DNA of 64,000 nt, taken from contig NZ_AP024322.1 of NCBI RefSeq assembly GCF_018408855.1, forward strand, positions 1,364,001 through 1,428,000, written 5' to 3'. The notes under the pieces were generated by a model. It did not search any database. It was not told the DNA's origin and was given only the letters and a program-made list of their open reading frames with translations. A program made the translations under genes and the position numbers. The stretch comes from Caballeronia sp. NK8. Its GTDB lineage: Bacteria > Pseudomonadota > Gammaproteobacteria > Burkholderiales > Burkholderiaceae. Positions 45,255 to 56,291 of the stretch are shown in pieces; position 1 is the first letter of the stretch, and each line of letters starts with the position of its first letter.

Positions 45255-45709
45255 AACAGTGATCCGGCAAGGGAAAGGGTGACGACCCAGCGTTCGCCGC
45301 GACGGCGGGAGCAGCCTGCACACCTTCTGGCGCGTCGACTTCGGGCCGCGCAGACGCGTTCCTTTGGTGCATTGCGGAACTGAGTCATAATCAGTAAATT
45401 ATAACTTTTCGGCCGCCGGGCTTGCTCGTGCGCCGTCCGTTGCCCCCGCGCGCCGCCACAAGCCGCCGCCGGCGCGCAATCCGGTCCGCATCGCCCATGC
45501 CTTACCTGGCGCGGCGTCTAAAATGCATCGTTCGGCGCTCGGGAACGAGCGAGTCGTCCGGGCGAGCCGCCTTCAGGCTTAAAACTCGGTTTTCATCGAA
45601 CGCCCGTTCGCCGTCCGCGCACGAGGCTGGCTGTCCGGAACGCCGAGCCGCACCTGATCGACATCAGAAAAACCAGTCCGCATCAACACCCAGACCCAGA
45701 GCGCCAGCC
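45255..45709. promoter_or_regulatory. Divergent upstream region with AT-rich island
   Basis: A 455-base region between the Mth938-like gene and the aminotransferase. An AT-rich island at about 45380-45410 carries TATAAT on the minus strand (45398-45403), the best candidate -10 element for the Mth938-like gene, implying a leader of about 140 bases. To the right, 45411-45709 is GC-rich and must hold the aminotransferase promoter. I see no consensus element or convincing gene there. Confidence 0.4.
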
Positions 45710-46948
45710 GTGAAACCGATTCTCAAATCCAACAAGCTGCAAAACGTCTGTTACGACATTCGCGGGCCCGTGCTCGAACACGCGAAGCGCCTCGAAGAGG
45801 AAGGGCATCGCATCATCAAGCTCAATATCGGCAATCTGGCGCCCTTTGGCTTCGAAGCGCCGGACGAGATCATCCAGGACATGATCCGCAACCTGCCGGG
45901 GTCGTCGGGCTATTCGGATTCGAAGGGCGTGTTCGCCGCGCGCAAGGCGATCATGCATTACACGCAGCAAAAGGGCGTGGCGGGCGTCGAACTGGACGAT
46001 ATCTACATCGGCAATGGCGCGTCCGAGCTCATCGTGATGGCGATGCAGGCGCTCCTGAACGACGGCGACGAAGTGCTGCTTCCGGCGCCGGATTATCCGC
46101 TCTGGACGGCTGCGGTGAGCCTGTCGTCGGGCACGCCGCGCCACTATATGTGCGACGAGAGCAACGGCTGGATGCCCGATCTCGACGACATCCGCGCGAA
46201 AATCACGCCCAACACCAAGGCGCTCGTCGTCATCAATCCGAATAACCCGACCGGCGCGCTGTATTCGGACGAACTGCTGCGCGACCTGATCGCGATCGCG
46301 CGCGAGCACGGCCTGATCATTTTCGCGGACGAGGTCTACGACAAGATCGTCTACGACGGCAAGACGCATACGTCGATGGGCGCGCTGTCCGAAGACGTGA
46401 TCACGGTCACGTTCAACAGTTTGTCGAAGAGCTACCGTTCGTGCGGTTATCGCGCGGGCTGGATGGCGATTTCCGGGCTGATCGAAGAGAACCGCCGCCG
46501 CGCGAAGGATTATCTGGAAGGTCTCGGCATTCTCGCGTCGATGCGCCTGTGCCCGAACGTGCCGGGCCAGTACGCGATCCAGACCGCGCTCGGCGGCTAT
46601 CAGAGCATCAACGACCTGATCGTGCCGGGCGGACGTCTCTACAAGCAGCGCGAGCTCGCCTACGACATGCTCACGGCCATTCCCGGCGTGACCTGCGTGA
46701 AGCCGCAAGCCGCGCTCTACATGTTTCCGAAGCTCGATCCGAAGATGTACCCGATCCAGGACGATCAGCAGTTCATCACGGACCTGCTGCTCGAGGAGCG
46801 TGTGCTGCTGGTGCAGGGCACGGGCTTCAACTGGCCGACACCGGATCACTTCCGCGTGGTCTTTCTGCCGAACGTCGACGATCTCGCGGATTCGATCAAC
46901 CGTATCGCGCGCTTCCTCGACGGCTATCGCAAACGACATTCCGCTTAA
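45710..46948 (+). CDS. alaA: PLP-dependent aminotransferase (AlaA-like)
   Basis: A protein of 412 residues, class I/II aminotransferase, closest to E. coli AlaA (glutamate-pyruvate transaminase). KPILKSNKLQNVCYDIRGPV at the N-terminus and IIKLNIGNLAPFGFEAPDEI are AlaA-like. VINPNNPTGALYSDELL and the PLP lysine in NSLSKSYRSCGYRAGW complete the pattern. The start is a GTG at 45710 with only a weak Shine-Dalgarno. It precedes hom by 25 bases, linking it to aspartate-family amino acid synthesis; alanine as the product is the usual family role. Confidence 0.9.
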   Translation: MKPILKSNKLQNVCYDIRGPVLEHAKRLEEEGHRIIKLNIGNLAPFGFEAPDEIIQDMIRNLPGSSGYSDSKGVFAARKAIMHYTQQKGVAGVELDDIYIGNGASELIVMAMQALLNDGDEVLLPAPDYPLWTAAVSLSSGTPRHYMCDESNGWMPDLDDIRAKITPNTKALVVINPNNPTGALYSDELLRDLIAIAREHGLIIFADEVYDKIVYDGKTHTSMGALSEDVITVTFNSLSKSYRSCGYRAGWMAISGLIEENRRRAKDYLEGLGILASMRLCPNVPGQYAIQTALGGYQSINDLIVPGGRLYKQRELAYDMLTAIPGVTCVKPQAALYMFPKLDPKMYPIQDDQQFITDLLLEERVLLVQGTGFNWPTPDHFRVVFLPNVDDLADSINRIARFLDGYRKRHSA

Positions 46949-46973
46949 TCTCTCTTTTAAAGACTCGCGCTGC

Positions 46974-48296
46974 ATGGAACCGATCAAAGTAGGACTCTTG
47001 GGCTTCGGCACGGTCGGCAGCGGCACCTTCACGGTGCTGCGCCGTAACCAGGAAGAAATCAAACGACGCGCCGGGCGCGGCATCGAAATCGCGCGCGTCG
47101 CGGTGCGAACGCCGGCGAAGGCCGAAGCCGCGAAGCAGGAAGGCATCGCGGTGACGGACGACTTTGGCGCGGTCGTCGACGATCCTTCCATCGATATCGT
47201 GTGCGAAATGATCGGCGGCACGGGCTTCGCGCGCGAGTTGGTGCTGCGCGCGATCGCCAACGGCAAGCATGTCGTGACGGCCAACAAGGCGCTGCTCGCG
47301 GTGCACGGTACGGAGATTTTCGAAGCCGCGCGCGCGAAGGGCGTGATGGTCGCGTTCGAAGCGGCGGTGGCGGGCGGCATTCCGATCATCAAGGCGCTGC
47401 GCGAAGGGCTGACGGCGAACCGCATCGAGTACATCGCGGGCATCATCAACGGCACGACGAACTATATCCTCTCGGAGATGCGCGACCGCGGGCTCGACTT
47501 CGCGACCGCACTGAAGGCCGCGCAAGAGCTGGGCTATGCCGAAGCCGATCCGACCTTCGACATCGAAGGCGTCGACGCCGCGCACAAGGTCACGATCATG
47601 AGCGCGATCGCGTTCGGCGTGCCGGTGCAGTTCGATCGCGCGTATGTGGAAGGCATCAGCAAGCTCGCGGCCATCGACATTCGCTATGCCGAAGACCTTG
47701 GCTACCGTATCAAGCTGCTCGGCATCGCACGGCGAACGGAGAAGGGCATCGAGTTGCGCACGCATCCGACGCTGATTCCGGCCAAGCGCCTGCTCGCGAA
47801 CGTCGAAGGCGCGATGAACGCCGTCGTCGTGCACGGCGATGCAGTCGGCACCACGCTCTACTACGGCAAGGGCGCGGGCGCTGAGCCTACCGCTTCCGCC
47901 GTGGTCGCCGATCTCGTCGACGTGACGCGCCTGCACACGGCCGATCCGGAGCATCGCGTGCCGCATCTGGCGTTCCAGCCGGACAGTCTCTCGAACACGC
48001 CGATCCTGCCGATCGACGAAGTGACGAGCGGCTATTACCTGCGCCTGCGCGTCGCGGACGTGACGGGCGTGCTCGCCAACATCACGCGCATTCTCGCGGA
48101 CAAGGGCATTTCCATCGATGCGTTGCTGCAGAAGGAGTCGGAAGAAGTCGACGGCGCTAACAAGGGCGAAACCGACATCATCCTCATCACGCACGAGACG
48201 CTGGAAAAGAACGTGAACGCGGCGATCGCCCAGATCGAGGCGCTGTCCACGGTGGTCTCGAAGGTGACGAAGCTGCGCATGGAAGCGCTCAATTAA
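46974..48296 (+). CDS. hom: Homoserine dehydrogenase
   Basis: A protein of 440 residues, monofunctional. IKVGLLGFGTVGSGTFTVL at 4-22 binds NAD(P)H. VTANKALLAVHG and the long FEAAVAGGIPIIKALREGL motif carry catalytic Lys and substrate-binding residues. A C-terminal ACT domain at about 355-430 (LRLRVADVTGVLANITRILA) should mediate feedback inhibition by threonine. It reduces aspartate semialdehyde to homoserine. thrC follows 15 bases after the stop. Confidence 0.96.
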   Translation: MEPIKVGLLGFGTVGSGTFTVLRRNQEEIKRRAGRGIEIARVAVRTPAKAEAAKQEGIAVTDDFGAVVDDPSIDIVCEMIGGTGFARELVLRAIANGKHVVTANKALLAVHGTEIFEAARAKGVMVAFEAAVAGGIPIIKALREGLTANRIEYIAGIINGTTNYILSEMRDRGLDFATALKAAQELGYAEADPTFDIEGVDAAHKVTIMSAIAFGVPVQFDRAYVEGISKLAAIDIRYAEDLGYRIKLLGIARRTEKGIELRTHPTLIPAKRLLANVEGAMNAVVVHGDAVGTTLYYGKGAGAEPTASAVVADLVDVTRLHTADPEHRVPHLAFQPDSLSNTPILPIDEVTSGYYLRLRVADVTGVLANITRILADKGISIDALLQKESEEVDGANKGETDIILITHETLEKNVNAAIAQIEALSTVVSKVTKLRMEALN

Positions 48297-48311
48297 GGGC
48301 AAGGACGCACG

Positions 48312-49757
48312 ATGAACTACATTTCGACGCGCGGCGCCGGCAGCAACGAGCGCCACACGTTTTCCGACATCCTTCTCGGCGGGCTGGCGAAAGACGGCGG
48401 CCTGTATCTGCCGGCGGACTATCCGCGCGTATCGGCCGATGAACTCGCGCGCTGGCGCACGCTCTCGTATGCGGATCTCGCATTCGAAGTGCTGTCGAAG
48501 TTCAGCGACGACATTCCCGCCGACGACCTGCGCTCGCTCACGCGCAAGACCTACACGGCGCAGGTGTACAGCAACGTGCGCCACGAAGAGAGCGCGGCGC
48601 AGATCACGCCGCTCAAGACGCTCGGCGTGGAAAACGGCGCGACGCTCTCGCTGCTGGAACTGTCGAACGGTCCGACGCTCGCCTTCAAGGATATGGCGAT
48701 GCAACTGCTCGGCAATCTGTTCGAGTACGCGCTGGAGAAGCACGGCGAGACGCTGAACATCCTCGGCGCGACCTCGGGCGACACCGGCAGCGCCGCCGAG
48801 TACGCAATGCGCGGCAAGGCCGGCGTGCGCGTCTTCATGCTGTCGCCGCACAAGAAGATGAGCGCGTTCCAGACCGCGCAGATGTTCTCGCTGCAGGACC
48901 CGAACATCTTCAATCTGGCCGTCGAAGGCAACTTCGACAACTGCCAGGACATCGTGAAAGCCGTATCGAACGATCACGGCTACAAGGCGAAGCACAAGAT
49001 CGGCACGGTCAACTCGATCAACTGGGCGCGCGTCGTCGCGCAGGTCGTGTACTACTTCAAGGGCTATTTCGCCGCCACAACGAGCAACGACGAGCGCGTG
49101 TCGTTCACGGTGCCGTCGGGCAATTTCGGCAATGTGTGCGCGGGGCATATCGCGCGCATGATGGGCCTGCCGATCGATCAGCTCGTCGTCGCGACCAACG
49201 AAAACGACGTGCTCGACGAATTCTTCAAGACCGGCGTGTATCGCGTGCGCGGCGCGGCTGAGACGTATCACACCACGTCGCCGAGCATGGATATCTCGAA
49301 GGCGTCGAACTTCGAGCGCTTCGTGTATGACCTGCTCGGCCGCGATCCGGCGCGCGTGCTGCAACTGTTCCGCGATGTCGAGGAGAAGGGCGGCTTCGAT
49401 CTCGCGGCGAGCGGCGATTACGCGCGCGTGAAGGAATTCGGCTTCGTGTCGGGCAAGAGCGACCACGACGACCGCGTGAAGACCATCCGCGACGTGTTCG
49501 AACGCTATCAGACCATGATCGACACCCACACCGCCGACGGCGTGAAGGTTGCGCGCGAGAACCTGAAGCCCGGCGTGCCGATGATCGTGCTTGAAACCGC
49601 GCAGCCGATCAAATTCGGCGAGACGATCCGCGAGGCGCTCAATCGCGAGCCGGAACGGCCCGCCGCGTTCGCCGGACTTGAAAAACTGCCACAAAGGTTC
49701 GATATCGTTCCTGCGGACGCGGGCGTGGTGAAGGCGTTCATCGCCGAGCGCACGTAA
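48312..49757 (+). CDS. thrC: Threonine synthase
   Basis: A protein of 481 residues of the long class I threonine synthase type. MNYISTRGAGSNERHTFSDI is the typical start. The PLP lysine lies in PTLAFKDMAMQLLG, and ATSGDTGSAAEYAMRG binds the cofactor phosphate. It converts O-phosphohomoserine to threonine. The gene forms an operon with the aminotransferase and hom; homoserine kinase is not in the window. A GC hairpin follows the gene. Confidence 0.96.
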   Translation: MNYISTRGAGSNERHTFSDILLGGLAKDGGLYLPADYPRVSADELARWRTLSYADLAFEVLSKFSDDIPADDLRSLTRKTYTAQVYSNVRHEESAAQITPLKTLGVENGATLSLLELSNGPTLAFKDMAMQLLGNLFEYALEKHGETLNILGATSGDTGSAAEYAMRGKAGVRVFMLSPHKKMSAFQTAQMFSLQDPNIFNLAVEGNFDNCQDIVKAVSNDHGYKAKHKIGTVNSINWARVVAQVVYYFKGYFAATTSNDERVSFTVPSGNFGNVCAGHIARMMGLPIDQLVVATNENDVLDEFFKTGVYRVRGAAETYHTTSPSMDISKASNFERFVYDLLGRDPARVLQLFRDVEEKGGFDLAASGDYARVKEFGFVSGKSDHDDRVKTIRDVFERYQTMIDTHTADGVKVARENLKPGVPMIVLETAQPIKFGETIREALNREPERPAAFAGLEKLPQRFDIVPADAGVVKAFIAERT

Positions 49758-49806
49758 AGGGACATCCGGGACATCCGCCTCGCGCGGATCAGCGTCGAAA
49801 GCGCGC

Positions 49807-49842
49807 GGGGCGCGGCTCGAATGGCCGCGCCCCGTTGCTTTT
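49807..49842 (+). terminator. Terminator after thrC
   Basis: A 10-bp GC stem (GGGGCGCGGC at 49807-49816 with GCCGCGCCCC at 49824-49833) is followed by GTTGCTTTT, about 50 bases beyond thrC. The T run is short. Confidence 0.7.
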
Positions 49843-49935
49843 GGCCGCCCCGGAAGGCCGCCATCCGGCTCAAAAGCCCGCAAATTCTGCTAAAATCTCA
49901 GGTTTTTCGTCGTACCCCATTCAAAAGGACGCGCC

Positions 49936-51528
<1,593 letters not shown>

Positions 51529-51551
51529 GACCCGGCTTCCCGCACTGTTTG

Positions 51552-51587
51552 AAAAACGGCCCGTTTCGAAAGAGCGGGCCGTTTTTT
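51552..51587 (+). terminator. Bidirectional terminator after the ABC-F gene
   Basis: AAAACGGCCCG pairs with CGGGCCGTTTT around an 11-base loop, ending in six T residues on the plus strand and an A/T run on the other side. It lies between the convergent ABC-F and DUF1289 genes and can serve both. Confidence 0.9.
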
Positions 51588-51594
51588 CATGGGC

Positions 51595-51798
51595 TTACAG
51601 GTGGTCGTTGCGAAACCGCATCGCCGTGCCCTCGCGCGTGATGCGCGCCCAGATCGCGCGTTTTTCATCGTCGGTGAGGAACACCCAGTTCGACACCTCG
51701 CCGGCCGTGCGGCCGCAGCCTTTGCAGACTTCGTCGAAGAGCGTGGAACACACGCCGATGCAGGGGCTATCAGGAAGGTCGTGAAGATTCGAAGACAT
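51595..51798 (-). CDS. DUF1289 domain protein
   Basis: A protein of 67 residues. SPCIGVCSTLFDEVCKGCGR gives the four-cysteine C-x3-C-x8-C-x2-C pattern of DUF1289, probably binding a metal. NWVFLTDDEKRAIWARITRE is the conserved second half. The function is unknown. It is 24 bases after the phospholipase gene on the same strand and could be co-transcribed. Confidence 0.9.
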   Translation of the reverse strand: MSSNLHDLPDSPCIGVCSTLFDEVCKGCGRTAGEVSNWVFLTDDEKRAIWARITREGTAMRFRNDHL

Positions 51799-51822
51799 TG
51801 GCGGTCAAAAACGTAAAAAAGC

Positions 51823-53064
51823 TCAGCGCGCGATACTGTAGCCTATTCGCGCGATCCAGTGATGTCGCTGGTTGTAATCGAGGATGTCCTCGCCGTAGCC
51901 GTTGAAGTAGCTCACGAACAGATAGCCGCCCCACGCGCTGCCGACCAGTTTGGCGAGCGGGTAGGTGAGCTGCGAGTCGACGCTGCCGTACCAATGCTTC
52001 GTGCCCTTGCGCAGCGTGGTCGCGAGCTGCCAGCCGTCCGGACTGCCGTACTTCACGAGAAAATCGACATAGCCGCGATAGTCCGCGATGTCCTCGTTGC
52101 CCGACTTCGACAGGTAGTAGTAGAACTTCGGCGAGAGCGTCAGATGATTGCCGTTCAGGTCGCCGAAATCCCAGGTCGGGCGCACGAACGCGATGTTGAT
52201 CGAGCGCGACTCGTCCCCGCTCTTGCCGTTCGATTCGTGCCCGAAGCCCGCCGACACGCCCATGCGCGTGAAAAGCGGACTCTTCCATCCCGTGTCCTCC
52301 ACGTAATAGAACAGCTGCGGCTGAAAGCTGATATCGCGAAACGGCACGGACTCGGCGGAGAGATTCCAGATCGCCGTCTGCGTATAGCCGAAGTAGAGAT
52401 TGTCCAGCAAGCCGCGTGAGCGCGGATCGTCGGGCAGATGCAGCCGGTACTTGAAGCTGAACTGGAATTTCGCGAGGTTGTCGCCGTTCTTGCCGTCGGC
52501 GAAATAGATCGGCTCGAAGGTCGAGAAGCGGCCGGAGAGCATCGTGTCCTGCGAGGCCGTCGGCACGACGGCGGTATTCGCGGCGGCGCTCGCGCTCGCA
52601 AGCTGCGCGGGCGTCGTCGCCTGCGTTTCGCGTCGCTCGGCCGCGGCGACCTGCGTTTGCGTATCGCTTCGATTGATCGTGACGAGCATCGGCGAGGCAT
52701 CGAAGCCGACCGGGTCGATCTTCACCGTGCCGCGCGCCGAATCAGGCCACGGCGCCGAAAAGCGCACGCGACGATACTGCCCCGGCGCAAGACGCAAGCG
52801 GTCGGGCACGGCGGGATCGCGTGCGAGCGTGAGCGGCGCGGGCGGCAGGTCGCCGTTGGTCAGGTTGACGGTCAGTTGCTTCGGCACGTCGACGGTCAGG
52901 GGTTTGGCGTCGTCGTCGGTGTAGAGGAGCGTCAGTTCCAGCGGCTGCGCGGCGGCGGCTTCGCGCGCGGGTTGCAGCACGGCGACGGTCGCGTGGGCCG
53001 CGCCGCCTGCACCGAGCAGAATGATGAAGAGCGTGAACGTGCGTGCGCGGTCGGTGAAAGCCAT
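51823..53064 (-). CDS. pldA: Outer-membrane phospholipase A (OMPLA-like) with N-terminal extension
   Basis: A protein of 413 residues. A signal peptide (to about 25) is followed by an extra domain at about 40-135 that looks like a beta-sandwich, then a Thr/Ala-rich linker. The 12-stranded OMPLA barrel spans about 175-413. The catalytic triad is intact: His276 and Ser278 in GFGHESNGK, and Asn290 twelve residues after the Ser. It hydrolyses phospholipids that stray into the outer leaflet of the outer membrane, in a calcium-dependent way. E. coli PldA has only 289 residues and lacks the extra domain. Confidence 0.92.
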   Translation of the reverse strand: MAFTDRARTFTLFIILLGAGGAAHATVAVLQPAREAAAAQPLELTLLYTDDDAKPLTVDVPKQLTVNLTNGDLPPAPLTLARDPAVPDRLRLAPGQYRRVRFSAPWPDSARGTVKIDPVGFDASPMLVTINRSDTQTQVAAAERRETQATTPAQLASASAAANTAVVPTASQDTMLSGRFSTFEPIYFADGKNGDNLAKFQFSFKYRLHLPDDPRSRGLLDNLYFGYTQTAIWNLSAESVPFRDISFQPQLFYYVEDTGWKSPLFTRMGVSAGFGHESNGKSGDESRSINIAFVRPTWDFGDLNGNHLTLSPKFYYYLSKSGNEDIADYRGYVDFLVKYGSPDGWQLATTLRKGTKHWYGSVDSQLTYPLAKLVGSAWGGYLFVSYFNGYGEDILDYNQRHHWIARIGYSIAR

Positions 53065-53173
53065 CTAATTCGGGTCCTGATTCGGGCGGGAAGGAGCGCG
53101 GTCATCGCGCGCCAGAAGACTCCGGTAGCACAACCCGCGCCACGCCCCCGAAACCGACACGAAATTTGCAGCT

Positions 53174-54511
53174 TCAGCCCGAAAATACCGCCTGCCACAG
53201 CATCGCGCCGTTCAGCGCGACGATCACGCCAGCACACGCCCACGCCAGCGCGAGCGGCACGCGCGCGACGCGCCAGCGGCCCATCAGACCGGCATCGGAG
53301 GCGAAACGCACGAGCGGAATGACCGCGAGCGGCAATTGCAGGCTCAGGACGACCTGCGTCGCGACCAGCAGCGCGTTCGAGCCATGCTGGCCGAAACTCG
53401 CGACCGCGACCAGCGCCGGACCGATCGCGAGGCCGCGTGTCAGGAGCGCGCGGGCCCAGCGTGCCATTTTCAGACGCAGGAAGCCTTCCATCACCGCCTG
53501 ACCCGCGAGCGTGCCGGTGACCGTCGCGTTCAGGCCGCAGGCGAGCAGGGCGGCGGCGAACACGACACCCGCCCAATGGCTGCCGACGAGCGGCGCGATG
53601 AGCCGGTGCGCATCGGCGAGATCGTCGATGTCCGTATGGCCGCTTGCGTGGAACACGGCGGCCGCGACCAGCAACAGCGACGCATTGACCACGAACGCGA
53701 GCGCCAGCGAGCCGAAAGTGTCGATGTTCACGCCGTATAGCGCGCGACCGATGGCGGCGTCGTCGCGGCCGCTCGCGTGCTCCTTCACGAGCGCCGAATG
53801 CAGATACAGGTTGTGCGGCATGACCGTCGCGCCGAGAATGCCCGCCGCGAGCCAGAGCATGCCGGCATCGCGCACGAGCTGGCTCGACGGCGCAAGCCCG
53901 CGCAGCGCATCGCCCCAGACCGGATGCGCGAGCGCGAGTTCGATCACGAAGCACAAGCTGACGAAGAAGATCAGCGCGGTCACGGCGCGCTGCAACGGCC
54001 GCTTGCCGCGGCTTTGCAGCGCGAGCATCGCGAAGGTGCCGACCGCCGAGATCAGCACGCCGGCGGTGAGCGAGAGGCCGAACAGCATCTGCAGCGCCAC
54101 CGCGCTGCCGACGACCTCCGCGACATCGCAGGCAATGATCGCGATCTCGCACGCGATCCAGAGTATGAGCGTGGTGCGGCGGCTGTAGCGCTCGCGGCAC
54201 AGTTGCGCGAGATCGCGCCCGGTGACGACGCCCACGCGCGACGCGACCCATTGCAGCAGCATGCCCATCAGGCTCGCGAGCAGGACGACGAAAAGCGGCG
54301 AGTAGCCGTAGCGCGCGCCGCCCGAGAGCGCCGTCGCCCAGTTGCCGGGGTCCATGTAGCCGACCGCGACTAGCGCGCCCGCCCCGGCGAACGAATACCA
54401 GCGTCCGTGCGGGCGCGGCGCCCGCTGACGCTCCTCGCGGCTCGCCGCGGGCGACTGCACGTCGGATTGCGCGGCGGATAGCTGGGCGAGCGCGGACGGA
54501 TTGGTATTCAT
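53174..54511 (-). CDS. mntH: Nramp family divalent metal transporter (MntH-like)
   Basis: A protein of 445 residues with about 11 membrane helices. GYMDPGNWATALSGG near the N-terminus contains the metal-binding Asp-Pro-Gly of TM1. MPHNLYLHSALVKEH near 228-242 is the conserved Nramp transport signature. It imports Mn2+ (and Fe2+) with protons across the inner membrane. The first 45 residues form a soluble tail longer than in E. coli MntH. It stands alone; no manganese-sensing site or riboswitch could be recognised upstream. Confidence 0.93.
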   Translation of the reverse strand: MNTNPSALAQLSAAQSDVQSPAASREERQRAPRPHGRWYSFAGAGALVAVGYMDPGNWATALSGGARYGYSPLFVVLLASLMGMLLQWVASRVGVVTGRDLAQLCRERYSRRTTLILWIACEIAIIACDVAEVVGSAVALQMLFGLSLTAGVLISAVGTFAMLALQSRGKRPLQRAVTALIFFVSLCFVIELALAHPVWGDALRGLAPSSQLVRDAGMLWLAAGILGATVMPHNLYLHSALVKEHASGRDDAAIGRALYGVNIDTFGSLALAFVVNASLLLVAAAVFHASGHTDIDDLADAHRLIAPLVGSHWAGVVFAAALLACGLNATVTGTLAGQAVMEGFLRLKMARWARALLTRGLAIGPALVAVASFGQHGSNALLVATQVVLSLQLPLAVIPLVRFASDAGLMGRWRVARVPLALAWACAGVIVALNGAMLWQAVFSG

Positions 54512-55046
54512 GCGTTAAGCGGCCTCGAATAGCGGGTCAACGGCGGCGTCATGTCAGTCGTATACGCGTGCGTTGCGGTTCTGGACGCACCGCGTGTTCG
54601 CGGCGCACGTCGAATTGGCTCGCAACAACTGTTCCGCTGGCTATTCGTCAGGCTCGGCATCCGGTTCCGGGCGTGCGTCGTCGCGGGACCCGGGAAGCCG
54701 ATCACGAATAATGACATTGCATCGGGCTTACACGCGTGCGTGCCACTTTGGAGAGTGTGGTTTTATCAGGTGCCGCCGGGCTCGATTAGGGGCTAAAATG
54801 CGCGCTCTTTCCGGCTGCCCGCGAGCGGAGCGAAGCCGTGGAAAGGCCCGCGTGGCAAGACTGTGGCCGCGCGATGCAAGGGCGTGTACATTTTGCGCGA
54901 CACGCGGCGCATTATTTTTTGTCGCCCCTGCGTTTAATGGTAGTTTTCGGGGTTTTGAGGGAGTCGTGGACCAGATCGGACGACGGGACGTGCGCCGGGT
55001 CCGCGCGGCACGACGCCGTGACAAGTCGGAACAAGGGAGAATCGAG
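54512..55046. promoter_or_regulatory. Divergent region mntH / potF
   Basis: A 535-base gene-free stretch with mixed composition. TAAAAT at 54793-54798 on the plus strand is a plausible -10 element. A small hairpin, TGCGC at 54894-54898 with GCGCA at 54907-54911 followed by TTATTTTTT, could attenuate transcription in the potF leader. AAGGGAG precedes the potF start. Short open frames here do not look like genes. Confidence 0.35.
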
Positions 55047-56162
55047 ATGAACGAGAAACTGGCGAGCCGCATGGCGAAGCTGGCGGGCGCCCTGACATGC
55101 GCCGCGATGTTGACCCCGCTCGCAGCGATGGCGAAAGACACGCAGTTGAACGTGTACAACTGGTCGGACTATATCGCCAAGGACACGATTCCCAACTTCA
55201 CCAAGCAGACCGGCATCAAGGTGAAGTACGACAACTACGACAGCGACGACACCCTGCAGGCCAAGCTGCTCACCGGGCGCTCGGGCTATGACATCGTGGT
55301 GCCGACGAGCAATTACGCGGGCAAGCAGATCGCCGCCAATATCTTCGCGCCCCTCGACAAGTCGAAGCTGCCGAACCTCAAATATCTCGACCCCGACCTG
55401 ATGAAGCTCGTCGAGGGCGCCGATCCCGGCAACAAGTACACGGTGCCCTGGGCGTACGGCACGACCGGCCTCGGCTACAACGTCGACAAGGCGAAGCAGA
55501 TTCTCGGCCCCAACGCCGAACTCAATAGCTGGGACATTCTCTTCAAGCCCGAGAACATCTCGAAGCTGAAGGCGTGCGGCGTCTCCGTGCTCGACGCACC
55601 GGACCAGATGTTCGCCGCCGCGCTGCATTACATCGGCAAGGATCCGATGAGCACGAATCCGGCCGACTATCGCGAAGCGCTCGCGATGATGAAGAAGATC
55701 CGCCCGTACATCACGCAGTTCAACTCGTCGGGCTATATCAACGACATGGTCGGCGGCGACATCTGCTTCACCTACGGCTGGTCGGGCGATGTCGTGATCG
55801 CGAAGCATCGCGCGGTCGATGCGAAGAAGTCGTTCAAGATCGAGTACTACATTCCGAAGGGCGGCGCGCCCGTGTGGTTCGACGTGATGGCGATCCCGAA
55901 GGACGCGAAGAACAAGGACGCGGCGCACGAGTGGATCAACTACATCGAGACGCCGCAGGTTCACGCCGCGATCACGAACGCGGTGTACTACCCGAGCGCG
56001 AACCTGGAAGCACGCAAGTACGTGGACAAGGACGTCGCGAACGACCCGGCCGTGTATCCGCCGCAGGAGGTCATCAAGACGCTGTTCCTGCTGAAGCCGC
56101 TGCCGCCGGAAATCCAGCGCCTGCAGACGCGGCTCTGGACGGAATTCAAGTCCGGCCGATGA
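55047..56162 (+). CDS. potF: Putrescine/spermidine ABC transporter binding protein
   Basis: A protein of 371 residues with a signal peptide (hydrophobic stretch 12-28, cleavage near LAAMA-KD). The mature N-terminus TQLNVYNWSDYIAKDTIPNF is typical of PotF/PotD. YDIVVPTSNYAG, VPWAYGTTGLGYN and CFTYGWSGDVVIAK line the polyamine site. It captures putrescine or a related polyamine in the periplasm for PotGHI. The start at 55047 follows AAGGGAG; the frame upstream is long but not family-like. A terminator-like hairpin separates it from potG. Confidence 0.94.
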   Translation: MNEKLASRMAKLAGALTCAAMLTPLAAMAKDTQLNVYNWSDYIAKDTIPNFTKQTGIKVKYDNYDSDDTLQAKLLTGRSGYDIVVPTSNYAGKQIAANIFAPLDKSKLPNLKYLDPDLMKLVEGADPGNKYTVPWAYGTTGLGYNVDKAKQILGPNAELNSWDILFKPENISKLKACGVSVLDAPDQMFAAALHYIGKDPMSTNPADYREALAMMKKIRPYITQFNSSGYINDMVGGDICFTYGWSGDVVIAKHRAVDAKKSFKIEYYIPKGGAPVWFDVMAIPKDAKNKDAAHEWINYIETPQVHAAITNAVYYPSANLEARKYVDKDVANDPAVYPPQEVIKTLFLLKPLPPEIQRLQTRLWTEFKSGR

Positions 56163-56195
56163 ATCGCAAAAGCCGGTTATTCTTTTGAATCGACG

Positions 56196-56224
56196 AAGCC
56201 CCTGGACCTCCGGGGGCTTTGTTC
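56196..56224 (+). terminator. Attenuator-type terminator between potF and potG
   Basis: AAGCCCC (56196-56202) pairs with GGGGCTT (56213-56219), followed by TGTTC. It lies 34 bases after potF and 68 bases before potG. Partial termination here would give more binding protein than transporter. Confidence 0.65.
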
Positions 56225-56291
56225 GTGGTCGCATCGCACATCGGTGCAGGCCGCGGAAGTCACATGGAAGCAAGGAGTCGGACAGGCAATC

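Noticed and set aside
46896..49883. A 995-codon open frame on the minus strand opposite hom and thrC
   Set aside because: It is the antisense shadow of two well-recognised genes in high-GC DNA. The product is Arg/His/Ala-rich with no family features. Similar long antisense frames at 17782-19794, 19810-21645 and 54912-57329 were dropped for the same reason.
54508..54717. A 69-codon frame whose stop overlaps the mntH start as ATGA
   Set aside because: The overlap looks like coupling, but the residues have no protein-like pattern and the start lacks a Shine-Dalgarno.
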